Source: Lathyrus oleraceus (taxonomy: Eukaryota; Streptophyta; Magnoliopsida; Fabales; Fabaceae). From it: a stretch of 64,000 bases of DNA. Position 1 is the first letter of the stretch. The number at the start of each line of letters is the position of its first letter. Below are positions 1 to 10,968 of the stretch, piece after piece. A program made the translations under genes and the position numbers. The notes beneath the pieces were generated by a model. It did no database searches, had not been told where the DNA came from, and saw only the letters and a program-made list of their open reading frames with translations. The stretch covers positions 430,989,319-431,053,318 of the forward strand of contig NC_066584.1 of the NCBI RefSeq assembly GCF_024323335.1, read 5' to 3'.

Positions 1-119
1 TGAAGAAAAAGGGTTTCTAGGTCACAAAATATCTCTAGAAGAATGTTGGAAAATATCTCAAAAATGCTAAGTGTTCCAAAAGTATAAAAAGTAGCCCTTG
101 CTACTTATAGTATTGCTGT

Positions 120-530
120 CTAAGCTGTCATGCTCGCTAGGCAAGCAGATTGGTTCGCCTAGCGAGCCCCAAAATGAGGCACCAGAGGCACCTGCGCCCA
201 GAAATATCTAAGTCCTTTTTTTATACGCTCGCTAGGCGAAGAAACCTTCGCTAGGCGAAGCCCACGCTTCCTCCTTCGCTCCAGCGAGCTCTGAAGGTTT
301 TGCTACTAGAATGCTCGTTGCAACCTCGCTAGAGGCTCGCCTAGCGAGCAAGTGCTGGCTGCTCTTTTGACCAAGTCTGGGCGTGTTCGCTACCACCTTC
401 GATGGCTGTTCGCCTAGCGAGTATGTTGATGTTTGCTACTGTAAAACTCTGGGGATGTTCGCTGGAAGCTCGCTAGGTGCTCGCCTAGCGAGCACTTCGC
501 CACAACACTCGCCTAGCGAGCAAGCTGATG
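120..530. repeat. Cluster of CTAGCGAG dyad motifs
   Basis: At least eight copies of an imperfect palindrome of the form GCTCGCCTAGCGAGC, or its reverse complement GCTCGCTAGGCGAGC, lie within 410 bp (for example near 132, 154, 228, 247, 335, 410, 468 and 508). Spacing is irregular, so this is a motif cluster and not a satellite. The same motif recurs near 41823-41890 and 42400-42475, inside a sequence that starts like an LTR. I read this stretch as part of an LTR or UTR of a retroelement whose ends are outside the window or eroded. Short ORFs crossing it (such as 383-598) look like by-products of the GC-rich motif. Confidence 0.7.
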
Positions 531-1310
531 AATGCATTCTTTCCTTGGTCCCTTTTCCAACTTTCTTGTGCCTTCATTTTCTATTATTTCATGCCTAATT
601 CCTGCACAATAACGCACAAATTAAAGGTACCAAGATCGTTTAACATTGTATTGCAATTCATCTCAAACAAAGGCGGTTTCGAACGCTTTAGCAACAAAAA
701 GGAGTGAAAGATTCCCACATTTGATAGCTCAAATAAGCACTTTTGGGCATCTAACAGCATACACTCGTAGTTATGTTGATTACATAATGACATTGGATAT
801 TAAAGTTACTTAGTGATTATCTTGGACTTTAATTTTTGGCATGACACTTCATTCAAGACATTAAGAGATCCAAATTCCATAAATTCAAATGTTCAAATTC
901 AATTTGTTAGATTTGGAGGGAAACCATTTTCACTAAAACCCAAGTTACCTCTCAATTCATTCAAGGATACATTCCATTACAAAAACATTCAAACATCTCA
1001 TTATAAAAGAGTCAAAGAAAATTCTACACAAAATTACATCTTTTGACCAAAGTCAAACTATTTTCCTAAAGTCTACTTTGGTTATCACCCCAAAAAACCT
1101 TTTATACTTATGCCCAAAGTGCTTCCATGACTTGCTAAAACCTCTTCATGATCCATATCTCCATACCTTGCCAACTTTGATCAATAACATGCCAAGCCAA
1201 GGTCATAGGTAGACAAATCCTGCAAAATCACACACAATAAGAAAAAGCCAAGCCATTATGCTTCACATATGAGCCCATGCATCAAAACATTGAGAAAAAA
1301 CCAATTTTCA
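531..1310. other. Unassigned non-coding stretch
   Basis: AT-rich sequence with no ORF above about 77 codons and no recognisable protein domain, LTR end, PBS or RNA gene. It lies between two dyad-motif clusters and is probably eroded retroelement LTR/UTR, but nothing in it proves that. Confidence 0.4.
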
Positions 1311-1317
1311 AGTCGAT

Positions 1318-1580
1318 AACCTGTTACCATGTTTTGGGTAATAAGTTAAACCTCTTCAGCTCACTAGAAAGTCATTTATTCGTTTAGGTAACTGGTTATA
1401 CAAACCTAGTAATCGGTTACACCTGCATTTTTCCAACATCTAGGGGCATGTTATCGCAGTGGTAATCGGTTACACCAAACATGGTTACTAGTTACGCATG
1501 CATTACTCAGCCTTATTCAACAGTCTGTAACCCTTTTCATGTTGGTAACCGGTTACACAAAACCTGGTAACTTGTTACAC
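1318..1580. repeat. Cluster of GTAACCGGTTAC-like dyad motifs
   Basis: About nine variants of GGTAAYYRGTTACAC occur in 260 bp (near 1318, 1336, 1385, 1410, 1461, 1482, 1545 and 1566). The best copy, around 1545, contains the perfect palindrome GTAACCGGTTAC. The intervening sequence is not repeated, so this is a motif cluster and not a tandem array. It is a second, unrelated dyad family close to the CTAGCGAG cluster. Confidence 0.7.
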
Positions 1581-2253
1581 CTGCTATTTTTACAAATCCA
1601 ACCTACATAATGCATCACAATAGCATTTTAATTCCAAACCAAGACAAATAACATTACACATAACATACTAATACAAAACCAATGATATAATGCAACAACA
1701 CGTATCATTCATATCTTTGAACCAAAGCATCAATACAACCTCACTTACACTCACCAATACTTAAACTGCAATAATTCACCTTAATCCTAACATCACCAAC
1801 CTGTCGTAACAATCCCAACTAACAATCTAATGGAAACTTTGACATCGTTAACTTCACAACCAACTTCCTCATGAAATCATCTAACACTAAATGCTACCCT
1901 AACTTCTAATTGAGCTGCCCGAAAAATTTGTACGAAATAGTAGGTAAATTCATATATATAAACTCATCACACTTTTCAATCATCACTCAACAATCACCAT
2001 AATCACTCATTCTTTGAAAATTCTCTGCAAATTCATAATTCACTCTCTCAATTTATCTCCCTCGCCATTGGAGTAAGCTTCACATTGAAGTTTGTCACCA
2101 TTTGAGCTAAACCTTCTACACTCTACAATACTCTTACACTCGCACAATCGACAACAACAACAACAATTTAGTTCATAATTTTTACAGAATTGATTCTTGA
2201 GAAGGAGAAGTTCATCACAAAAGCAGAAGTTTGAAGATTCAAAGTAGCATATT
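1581..2253. other. Non-coding leader-like stretch upstream of the envelope-like ORF
   Basis: No coding potential or LTR end seen. The sequence is CA/CT-rich with runs such as CAACAACAACAACAATT around 2150-2167. A TATA-like CATATATATAAAC lies at 1951-1963. In a Sirevirus the pol gene would be expected here, upstream of the envelope-like ORF. None is visible, so the copia element is truncated or rearranged on this side. Confidence 0.4.
1951..1963 (+). promoter_or_regulatory. TATA-like element
   Basis: CATATATATAAAC followed by a CA/CT-rich, ATG-poor stretch resembles a plant core promoter and leader. A second candidate, GTATTTATAC, lies at about 2333-2342, roughly 150 bp upstream of the likely ATG at 2485. 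Both are sequence resemblance only. Confidence 0.3.
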
Positions 2254-2484
2254 ATGGTTTTCTTCATACTTATGGTTTTCATAACTTCTAAGCTGCCCCT
2301 AACACTGTCATTTTGCATGCATTTCTTAGAGTATTTATACTTTTTACTCATCACAAACTCACACTTTTACACTCACGCCCTACACAAACCCCTTTCTCTC
2401 CTTCTCAGTTCATCATCTTCATCATGTTCTTCATCATCTTCAAGCAAAGTTCTTCATCCTTCAAACCATTTCAACAATTTCTAC

Positions 2485-2930
2485 ATGGATGCTCAACAAC
2501 AATCCGTCTACAACTACTCACAGCAGATGGAATCAACTGATCAAACACCCATTTCTACTCAACAAACAACTGCAACCACTGGTGTCGTTTCAACCCCAAT
2601 CTATAGAGAACCACACATTCTTGACAGTGAACCTCACATTCATCTTACAACGCCATTTGAGAAGCTTGAGGTATTGTGCGAATCACTACTAGATTTCAAC
2701 AATACAAAGTGAAATGGCATAAACCTCACTGAGGAGTTAAGAATGCAAGGGTGGGAAACCTACTTTCAAAGACTCTACGGTCTGGTGTACACCTATCTGG
2801 TAAAGGAGTTCTGGCGCTTCACAGACTCAGATGATCACTATTCATCACTAAGAAGTCAATAGCCTCCCTTATGAACATGGAAAAGACGGGGTGAAGAAGA
2901 ATCTACAACATTAATCCTAGGGAAAAGTAT
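2485..2930 (+). pseudogene. Envelope-like ORF of Sirevirus-type copia element, N-terminal part
   Basis: An open frame running through 2254-2712 carries a plausible start at 2485 (MDAQQQ), a polar N-terminus rich in Q, S and T, then an in-frame TGA at 2710-2712. The same frame continues past it with the motif GWETYFQRLYGLVYTYLVKEFW, typical of legume proteins annotated as envelope-like in Sireviruses. It stops again near 2860, and the reading frame moves to that of the next segment. The family is known only from position and weak resemblance to viral envelope proteins, so no cell-entry role is shown. I see no convincing signal peptide after the 2485 start. The gene is broken here. Confidence 0.55.
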
Positions 2931-4121
2931 ATGTCCCAGGAAATAGCCCCCACCATCTTTCAACAGAACGCTGAGGGCAAACACTCCATGAACAAAAAAC
3001 TTCATCTGAATCTCCGCATCTGGCTGAAGATCATCCCGGGCACCATCCATCACCGCCCTGCATCAAACTCTTATGACTACATCAACACGGACCAGAAGTA
3101 CATCCTTTACTGCATCCACAAAGGGCTGAAACTGAAAATGCTAGCGCTGCTCTTCAAGTATCTCAGAGATTCTGTCAAAGATACCAGAAACAATATGAAG
3201 CCCATAACCTACATTCCTCTGGGGAGACTTATCTATGATGTTCTAATCGAGAGTGGATTGGTGGATCACCTGATCCATCACAATCTGATGGAGGATGTCA
3301 TTGTTGACATTGGAAGACCTATGGATGCTCGAAATCTGAAAAGTATGGGGGTAATTGAGCAAGTCAGAGCTAAACCAACTCTAGACACTTCCCGGGAAGC
3401 ACTCAAGAATCAGAGGAAGATTCCCAACAGTCTCTATCTTTTCTCCAAGATTGACCCTCCAAAAGTGGTGGCTCACTATCTGAAAGACCTTGCAAGCCAA
3501 GGGGTGGATATTTCTGAGTTCTCTGTGGACTGGCTGCATGAGCATCCACCAAACTTCATGAAGAGGATGCGAGAGCCTTCTGAAAAGTCAAAGAAGGCCA
3601 AAAAGGCTAAATTGGAAGAAACTTCTGGGTCAAGACCTCCAGTCCCTCTGGATGATTCTCCAAGTAAGTCTCTGCCTCCCTCTCGCTCTGTTAAATTAAA
3701 TCCAATTGCTTATTCTCTTCCCCAAACCACTCCCATCTACACCCAATCAGAAACACTACCCTCCACCACCAGATCCTTTAACCCACCATCTCTGAAATTT
3801 AATCTCGCAACCACTACCTTACCCGTTTCTGAAGCAGAAATGCTGAACGAAACCACCTCACCATCATCTTCCACACCTTCATCCCCACCATACTACATCA
3901 TCTCATCAGATAACGAACCCTCTGACCCCCAATCCCCCACACTAGCTCAACTTCAGACACGTGCTCTGGCCTCACGTCAACCACCACAACCTGAACAAGA
4001 AGTCACCTCTCCACCCCTGAACAACAAAATCCACCATTTGAACAACCACAAACACCACCCCCTGAACACCAAAAAAACCCACCATCTGAACAACCACAAA
4101 TACCACTTCCTAAACAACTAA
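2931..4121 (+). pseudogene. Envelope-like ORF of Sirevirus-type copia element, central part
   Basis: This 396-codon ORF gives the middle of the envelope-like protein. Recognisable blocks are YINTDQKYILYCIHKGLKL (about residues 50-70) and IPLGRLIYDVLIESGLVDHL (about 93-112). A basic patch, EKSKKAKKAKLEE (about residues 218-230), looks like a nuclear-localisation or linker segment, and a long Pro/Ser/Thr-rich low-complexity tail follows. The ATG at 2931 is probably not a true start: the homologous frame enters from upstream after a frameshift. The tail ends in near-repeats built on LNNHKHH, suggesting local slippage. An automated pipeline would call this a hypothetical host protein; position between copia sequence and the PPT argues for a retroelement ORF. 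Confidence 0.6.
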
Positions 4122-4882
4122 CACCTTCACCCTCTGAACATCAACCTAGTCCACCACCTGAACAAACAACACCACCTCCCTCTAATATTCCCCCGCTACC
4201 AAATCCCGCTGACACCAACCCAACTCCTCCATCCTCCCCATCCTCTAACCCTGAACCAGAAACGGCCTTCCCCATATTAGAAGAAGCAATAACTTTATTT
4301 GTAGAGTCTTCAGTGGAGAAGATCAAGTCTTTGTCTATCAACTCTGGCATCAGTGATGATCCCTCTGCAGTGAGGATCCACTGGAACAGAGTGATCAGAT
4401 GGATGACCTCTGAAGCCTTCAAACTGAAAGGCCTCTCTGAACAAGTCCTCAACGACTTTATCAGAGATGCTGGAGTAAGGCTACAGGCTCACTTGGCCAG
4501 AGAGGTTGAGGAAAAGGTCAGGAAGGAAGCAGAAGAGAAAGCTCACCTAGAAGAAGAGCAATGAATCAGAGAAGCTGAGGAGAAGGTGGCTGCTGCTGCG
4601 GCTGCTGCTGAGGCTGAGGCAAAAGCAGAAGCCAAAGCCAAAGCTGAAAAGGCAGCACACATTGCTGTAGAGAAAGCTGCAAAGGCCAGTGCTGATGCTC
4701 TGACTCAGGGGGAGCAATCTAACTTTGGTTTTTCCCCTATGGTCTTGAAAACTCTGGAGGAACTACAAAAAGAACAACAAGTTGTTAGAGCAAGGTTGGA
4801 TCATCAGGACTCCGTCAACAACAACATTCAGAACCTGCTGACTCAACTGCTCCAAAGGATGCCTCCGCCTCCAAACCCTTAG
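4122..4882 (+). pseudogene. Envelope-like ORF, C-terminal coiled-coil part
   Basis: After a frameshift, the frame at 4313-4882 gives the C-terminal part, with one in-frame TGA at 4562-4564. An Ala/Glu/Lys-rich heptad-like helix (residues such as EEVEEKVRKEAEEKAHLEEE, then AEAEAKAEAKAKAEKAA) is a clear coiled-coil candidate. A short Gln/Leu-rich end and PPPPNP before the stop at 4880-4882 follow. C-terminal coiled coils are known in Sirevirus envelope-like proteins. The TGA lies where CGA would fit the Arg-rich helix, consistent with C-to-T decay at a CpG. The sequence then runs through 150 bp of non-coding DNA to the first polypurine tract. Confidence 0.55.
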
Positions 4883-5032
4883 GCACTTAGGCTCTTTGTT
4901 TTTTGTTGTTTTCTTCTGATGTTTTTCTTATGCTTTCTGATATATGCTTTCATTGCTGCCAATCTGTACCAGTTTTTCTCTTATATATGAATATTCATTT
5001 CCTGCCTAAATTTCTGTCTTTTTGAGCCTGAC

Positions 5033-5045
5033 AAAAAGGGGGAGA
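5033..5045 (+). promoter_or_regulatory. Polypurine tract, first copy (copia element)
   Basis: AAAAAGGGGGAGA lies 150 bp after the envelope-like ORF and is nearly identical to the tract immediately before the LTR at 14741. Sireviruses are known to carry multiple PPT copies between the last ORF and the 3' LTR. The Athila-type element has since inserted between the two copies. Confidence 0.7.
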
Positions 5046-5150
5046 ACTAAAACAACTCTGATGAAAATACATATCTAAACCTCAATGCACTACGAATATT
5101 AATGCCCTAATGACTTATGAGAACTAAAGTTATGCAGGATAACAACTAAG

Positions 5151-6717
5151 TGATCATACTGAATCACACCGCGTTTTTGACTCGGATTTCACATGTTTAT
5201 TAGGTCTTTATTACCATTTTGCTTGTGTTATGCTCTCTTTTATGTTGTTTTTAGATATTTAGCTCTTCCGGGACCTTTTTAGAAGAAACGAATCAAAAAG
5301 ACAAAAAATTAGGGTTTTTCGGCAAATATTGTACACATGGCGTTATGCATGGCGACCGCTATAGGAGAAGCCATGATACATCATCCCTTAACTAGGAGGT
5401 AACCTCCACGATCCCATGAACTTTCTCATTCACATACATGGCGGGCGCCACCTTTGCATTTCACGTTCCCACTAAGGAGAAGTTGAAGGGCATCACGGTC
5501 TTCGCAAGCTGCTGAATTCCTCTATAAATAGGTCGTTCTAGTTCATTTCCAAATCATCCAACTTAGTTTACAACACTAAGACTATATTATCATCTGTAAA
5601 AGCGGTAATCCGTCACATCGAGGGGTTATCACACCGTTGTGTCATTGAGTTGGAGCACTTTGATTTTGCTGTCGTCTTTATCTTCAAAGTCAAAGGTTTA
5701 TTTTCCTTGTACCAGATTTAAAGTCTCCATTTGGAGCAGGTTCTAATTTAATCACTTTTATTTATTTTACTTGTCATGCTTTACTTTATTTAATTTCTTG
5801 CTATGCTTTACTTTATTTAATTTCTTGTCATGCTTTACTTTATTTAATTCCTGTCATTGTCTTTACTTTATTTAAATTTCTCGCCATTATCTTTATTGCT
5901 CATTTTAATTATTTTACACGCTTTACTTGTTCTTTACGCCTTACATTCTAAATCAACTTTTCATCATGATAAATATCGTTGTGTTTGTTTGTATTACCAT
6001 GTCTGGCTAAATCTTTCAAAGGTTAGAATGTTAGGATCGTGGTTAAAGAGATGTTTCACATATTGAATTTGTAGAAATGCTTTAAAGGTTGTTTTGATTT
6101 TTAATTCGAGTTTTCTGAAACAAACTTGGTTAGTTTTAACTACTCAAGGAGTGCGAAATCACCCTGGCTTAGTTAACTAGGAATTTTTATCACTTTAAGG
6201 AAAAACAATTTTTGAAACTGTTTTCGGACGCGTTGATAGATTTAAAATCAGGAAACTCCTTGGGTAAACTTTCCAAATCAAAATCACTTTTCAACTAAGT
6301 TTACGAGTCTTATTTCTTAAAAATAAGTTTACTACTTTAGCGTTCTGCGCACCTTTTATAAGTGACAATAAAAGGCCTTAATTTAAGGGTAAACTCGGTT
6401 CTGAATATGCGAAAGAGACCATTCCTCTTAAATGGATTCTTTTCAAGAGTAGAAAATATTGCCCCATAAGTAGTTCTATTTAGACAATCGAAACATCGTT
6501 TAACTGACGTGAAATACATTCAAACTTGTCTTTATCTGCACTGTATTTATTATTTCCTTTATTTACTATTACTTTGCGACATCAATATCTCTTTTGTACC
6601 GCCTTAGATAAACATCGTAACAATAGTAATCAATAGATTGACGATTTGGTCTCTGTGGGATCAATATTCTTTTATATTACTCTGACGCGATTCGTGCACT
6701 TGCGAATAGAGCGATCA
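5151..6717 (+). repeat. 5' LTR of Athila-type element
   Basis: Starts TGATCATACTGAATC and ends GAATAGAGCGATCA; 1567 bp, aligning end to end with 12988-14574. A TATA box TATAAATAG lies at 5523-5531, and a GC-rich dyad GGCGGGCGCCAC about 75-80 bp upstream. Tandem CATGCTTTACTTTATTTAATT units occur at about 5777-5860. The main size difference from the 3' LTR is a 20-bp segment missing here beside the GC-rich dyad. Confidence 0.9.
5523..5531 (+). promoter_or_regulatory. LTR TATA box
   Basis: TATAAATAG, matched at 13380-13388 in the 3' LTR. It is followed by a leader lacking long ORFs, so the R region probably starts 25-35 bp downstream. Confidence 0.6.
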
Positions 6718-6724
6718 AGTTTTT

Positions 6725-6742
6725 TGGCGCCATTGTCGGGGA
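6725..6742 (+). promoter_or_regulatory. Primer binding site (tRNA-Asp type)
   Basis: TGGCGCCATTGTCGGGGA starts 8 bp after the 5' LTR. It is close to TGGCGCCGTTGCCGGGGA, the known Athila/Calypso PBS complementary to the 3' end of tRNA-Asp; two C-to-T or G-to-A-type changes separate them. Confidence 0.75.
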
Positions 6743-6807
6743 CCAACTTCGTCAAATTTCATACCCTGTTATTACACCATCTAGACTAAGGCATTATTAG
6801 CCAGTAA

Positions 6808-7563
6808 ATGCGAAGAACCCGTAGTGCCGGAAATTTAGTAGATCCTTTAGCGGAACCCGAACGTTACACTCATACACACCTCTTACTCATCCGAATTAAG
6901 AAAGCTATGGCCAAGAATCGCGACCGAAGACCTCTTAAGGAATTTTTCCAACCCTTTGACGAGGAACCTAGTTCTAGTATAGTAAACCCCCTCATTCCTG
7001 CCAACAATTTCGAACTAAAACCCTCTTTACTGCAATTAGTGCAACAAAACCAATTCACGGGTCTCGCTACTGAGAACCCAAATCAACATTTAAAAGTATT
7101 TATCCAACTGGCCGACACCTTTAAATCCAACGGTGCTTCACCTGATGCAATTTGTTTAAGATTATTTCCTTTCTTTCTTAGGGATAGAGCACGTTCATGG
7201 TTAGATTCACTTCCATCTAACTCAATAACTACCTGGGAAGACCTTAGAAGAGTATTCTTTGCTAGATATTTCCTCCCCAGTAAGACTGCTGTTCTTCGAA
7301 ACCAAATAACTATATTTACTCAAAACCAAGGAGAATCACTTTTTGAAGCTTGGGAGAGATACAAAGAGCTATTAAGAGTTTGTCCACACCATGGCCTAGA
7401 ACAATGGTTTATTGTTCATACCTTCTACAATGGACTCCATTATAACACAAAGATTAGCGTCGACGCTGCCGCAGGTGGCGCGCTGATGAACAAACCTTAC
7501 CCTGAAGCTTGTGACCTAATTGAGGATATGGCCCAAAACCATTACCAATGGGGAACTGAATGA
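6808..7563 (+). pseudogene. gag of Athila-type element (capsid part)
   Basis: A 251-codon ORF 65 bp after the PBS. Residues about 75-200 match the retrotransposon gag domain: landmarks are LFPFFLRDRARSWLDSLP, TWEDLRRVFFARYF and the QGESLFEAWERYKELLR block. It would assemble into virus-like particles that package element RNA. The frame ends at TGA 7561-7563, but the same frame continues with gag sequence through 7615-7830 and to protease at 8308-9363, so this is one gag-pro frame cut by stops. The start at 6808 (MRRTRSAGN) is the first in-frame Met after the PBS. Confidence 0.8.
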
Positions 7564-8307
7564 GCATCAATAGAGAAAAAGGAGACCTAAGGTGGAATAC
7601 ATGAGATAAGCTCTATGGACATGATGCAGACGAAAATGGACGCTTTAGCCCTTAGGGTCGAATATATTTCTACAAACACTAACACCGCAGCGGTAGTCCA
7701 CACAGAGTGTGAACTTTGTGGATCTAAAGGACACGAATCGGCGGAATGTAACCTTTTGAACGACCTGAACACCGACCAAGTGAATTACGCCCAATGTAAC
7801 CCATTTTCAAACACCTACAACCCTGGATGAAAGAATCACCCGAATTTTTCCTATAAAAACCAGAACGCTATCCAAAATTATGCACCTCAAAGACCACAAG
7901 GTTATCAAGCCCAAAAACCAAATCAACCTATGCAAGTTGTGCCCCAGAAGTCTAACCTTGAAAAGATCATGGAGAACTTTATATCAGGCCAGACTCAGCA
8001 AAATAAAGAATTCCTAAACCAGAACATTCACGTAAACGAACTGATAACGCAATTAGGGATCAAGGTTGATTAGATAATCACTCACAACAAGATGCTTGAA
8101 ACCCAGATCTCATAGGTAGCACAAAACCAAGCCCCACAAACTACACCTGGAGGACAATTCCCTGGACAACCTCAACTCAACCCTCGATGGCAAGCTAACG
8201 CTATCTCATTACGAAGTGGGACCGCTTACGAAGGGCCTCATAACCCAACAATGAGCGAGTCCAAAGCTTCTAAAGAAAATATACCTACAAACTAAGGAGA
8301 AGAACCA
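7564..8307 (+). pseudogene. gag nucleocapsid and linker of Athila-type element
   Basis: Continues the gag frame with a CCHC zinc knuckle, CELCGSKGHESAEC (C-X2-C-X4-H-X4-C), at about 7708-7749, the RNA-binding nucleocapsid motif. A Gln/Asn/Pro-rich linker follows. In-frame stops are seen at 7828-7830 (TGA), near 8071 (TAG), near 8114 (TAG, where Gln fits the context) and just before 8308. All lie in one frame, so point mutation rather than indels has killed this region. Confidence 0.7.
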
Positions 8308-9363
8308 GTGGAACTCGAAAAACAAACCGACCAAGAAGGAGAAGCCAAGGATAAAACTTACAAACCACCACCCCCATACAAACCACCAATCCCATATCCG
8401 CAAAGACTTAAACAAACCAAAATCAATAACCAATACCAAAAGTTTATAAAAGTAATAGAGAAGCTTCATGTAGAGATTCCTTTCACCAAAGCCATCACCC
8501 AAATTCCATCTTACGCCAAATTTCTCAAAGACATCTTAACCAACAAGCGTAGGCTTGACGATCCCAAACCCTTGGAATGCAACTCTATTTCCGAGAATAA
8601 ACTTGCTAAGAAGGAGAAAGACCCTGGTAGTTTTTCTATACCTTGCATTCTAGGGAGTCATGTGATCAACAAAGCTTTCCTAGACTTAGGCGCTAGTGTG
8701 AGTTTAATGCCCTTAGCTATGTGTAAAAGGTTAAACTTAGGAGAATTACAACCAACCAAGATGTCCCTCCAATTAGCCGATAGGTCTGTTAAGTATCCTG
8801 TAGGCATTTTAGAAGACATCCCAGTTAGGATTGGTCAACATTATATCCCAACAAACTTTATGGTCATGGATATCAAGGAAGACGATGATATCCCTATCCT
8901 TTTAGGTAGACCATTTTTATCAACAGTCGGAGCTATAATAGATGTTAAAAGAGGAACATTAACTTTCGAAGTAGGGGATGAAAAGATAGAGTTTATTCTT
9001 TCAAAGTTCCTGATGGAACCAATCATAGGAGACACATGTTACACGATTGATATCATAGATGAATGCATAAGGGAACTTGATCAAGAAGAACCTGTGATCG
9101 AACCATTTTCAAACCCGAATGAAAAGAATGACGAGCTAAAGAAAATGGAACCTCGCATTAACGAATGTTTGGCCCTTACTCTGGACCTTTCACCAAATTC
9201 TCAAAAACTAGCTCAAGAACTTAAGGAATTGCCCAAGAACCCAAGATACGAGTTTTTGGATAAAGAAATGAACCGCCCAGTAATAGTTAGTGTCACCTTA
9301 AACCAAGACGTGACAAAGCAACTCTTGAATGTTTTACGAAGATACCCCTCTGCCTTAGGATAA
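8308..9363 (+). pseudogene. Protease region of Athila-type element
   Basis: A 351-codon ORF in the same frame as gag. The retropepsin-like motif is FLDLGASVSLMPLAM (about residues 127-141), with DLG instead of the usual D-S/T-G, followed by ILLGRPFLSTVGAIID (about 196-211), the second conserved block. A Pro-rich stretch precedes and an acidic linker to RT follows. The protease would cleave the gag-pol polyprotein. The active-site Asp is kept, but Ser/Thr is replaced by Leu and flanking stops separate it from gag and RT, so I treat it as inactive. Confidence 0.75.
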
Positions 9364-10282
9364 AACATCTCTGATTTAAAAGGTATAAGCCCATCTGTGT
9401 GTATGCGCAGGATCTCGCTAGAGGAAGATTCAAAACCTTCCAGAGAACATCAGAGAAGAATCAACCATGTAATGAGTGAGGTGGTAAAGAAGGAAGTCCT
9501 TAAACTACTAGAAGCTGGTATAATCTATCAGATCTCCGATAGTAAATAGGTAAGTCTTGTACATGTGGTACCCAAAAAGGGAGGCATCACATTCGTGTAG
9601 AGCGACAAGGGAGAGCATGTAGCTAAACGTATAGAAGGCGGATGGGTATGTGCATAGATTATAGGAAGCTCAATAAGGCAACTAGGAAAGACCATTCCCC
9701 ATTCCATTCATAGATCAAATGCTTGAGCGTCTTGCCAGACACTCTTACTTTTGTTATCTGGATGGATATTCTAGATTTTTCCAAATACCCATACACCCCG
9801 AGGATCAAGAGAAAACAATCTTCACCTTTCCTTACGGAACGTTTGCTTACAGACGAATTCCGTTTGGACTTTGTAATGCGCCAACTACTTTCTAACGTTG
9901 TATGATGTCAATCTTCACAGATTATCTTGACAGAATTATGGAAGTATTTATGGACGATTTCTCGGTATGTGGGTTCAACTTTGAGAATTGCCTCATTAAT
10001 CTTGAGAAAATCCTAGAGAGATGTGTAGAAGTTAACCTTGTGTTAAACTGGGAGAAATGCCACTTTATGGTTAAAGAAGGCATAGTGTTAGGACATATAA
10101 TATCTGAAAGAGGCATTGAGGTCGACAAAACAAAGATAGAAGTGATAGAAAACCTTAACCCTCTTAAGACTGTTAGAGAAGTCCGAAGTTTTCTTGGACA
10201 CGCCGGTTTTTACCGATGCTTTATCAAAGATTTTTCTAAAATAACAAAACCCCTTGACCGGCCTTCTGATGAAAGACGCTAA
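9364..10282 (+). pseudogene. Reverse transcriptase of Athila-type element, degraded
   Basis: RT is spread over several frames. Blocks seen are MSEVVKKEVLKLLEAGIIY (about 9472-9530), VVPKKGG (about 9567-9587) and, in the frame of 9902-10282, VFMDDFSVCG, the FMDD form of the catalytic YMDD box. LGHIISERGIEVDKTKIE and a SFLGHAGFYRCFIKDFS connection segment follow. The region between about 9540 and 9900 has several stops and frameshifts, including the fingers/palm blocks. The polymerase cannot be made from this copy. Confidence 0.75.
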
Positions 10283-10380
10283 ATTCATTTTCGATGAAAA
10301 ATGTATCGAAGCCTTAAATCGTTTAAAACAATTCAGCACCCATTTTACAAACTCCGGATTGGACTCAACCCTTTGAAATA

Positions 10381-10968
10381 ATGTGTGATGCTAGCGATTT
10401 CGCTATAGGAGCTGTTTTAGGGCAAAGAAAAGATAAGAAATTACATGTAATATATTACGCTAGTAGAACCCTAGATGCTGCTCAACTAAATTATACAACA
10501 ACAGAGAAGGAACTCCTAGCTGTGGTTTTTGCAATTGATAAATTTTGGTTTTATCTTGTCGGATCTAAGATTATAGTCTATACAGACCATGCAGCTATCC
10601 GTTACCTTCTAAGAAAAAAGGATGCGAAACCTAGATTACTCAGATGGATCCTTTTGCTACAAGAGTTTGACTTAGATATTCGAGACAAAAAAGGAACAGA
10701 AAACGTAGTTGCTGAAAATATTTCCAGACTAGGGCATTTGAAGCCAAACCATTTACCTATAAATGATGATTTCACCTATGACAGATTGATAGCTAAGTTA
10801 GATACTGTTCCCCTTGAACCTGATAGAGACAACTTTGGGACAGTTTCAGAAATTAGCAGAGTACCATGGTACGCTGATTTTGTGAATTATTTATTCGCTG
10901 ATATCATACCACCTGACCTCAATTATCAACAAAAGAAGAAGTTCTTTAAAGATATAAGACATTTCTAG
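10381..10968 (+). pseudogene. RNase H domain of Athila-type element
   Basis: A 195-codon ORF starting at the RNase H core: [23 protein letters not shown], then [27 protein letters not shown], then a [11 protein letters not shown] block. Catalytic Asp (in CDASD), Glu (in EKELLA) and Asp (in YTDH) positions are present. It would degrade the RNA strand of the RNA-DNA hybrid. The C-terminal part (from about residue 130) is the linker to integrase. The domain is locally intact, but it is separated from RT by stops and a frameshift at 10282-10380. Confidence 0.75.

Noticed and set aside
2931..4121. Host hypothetical protein gene
   Set aside because: Frames upstream and downstream continue the same protein after frameshifts, and the gene is followed by a copia PPT and LTR.
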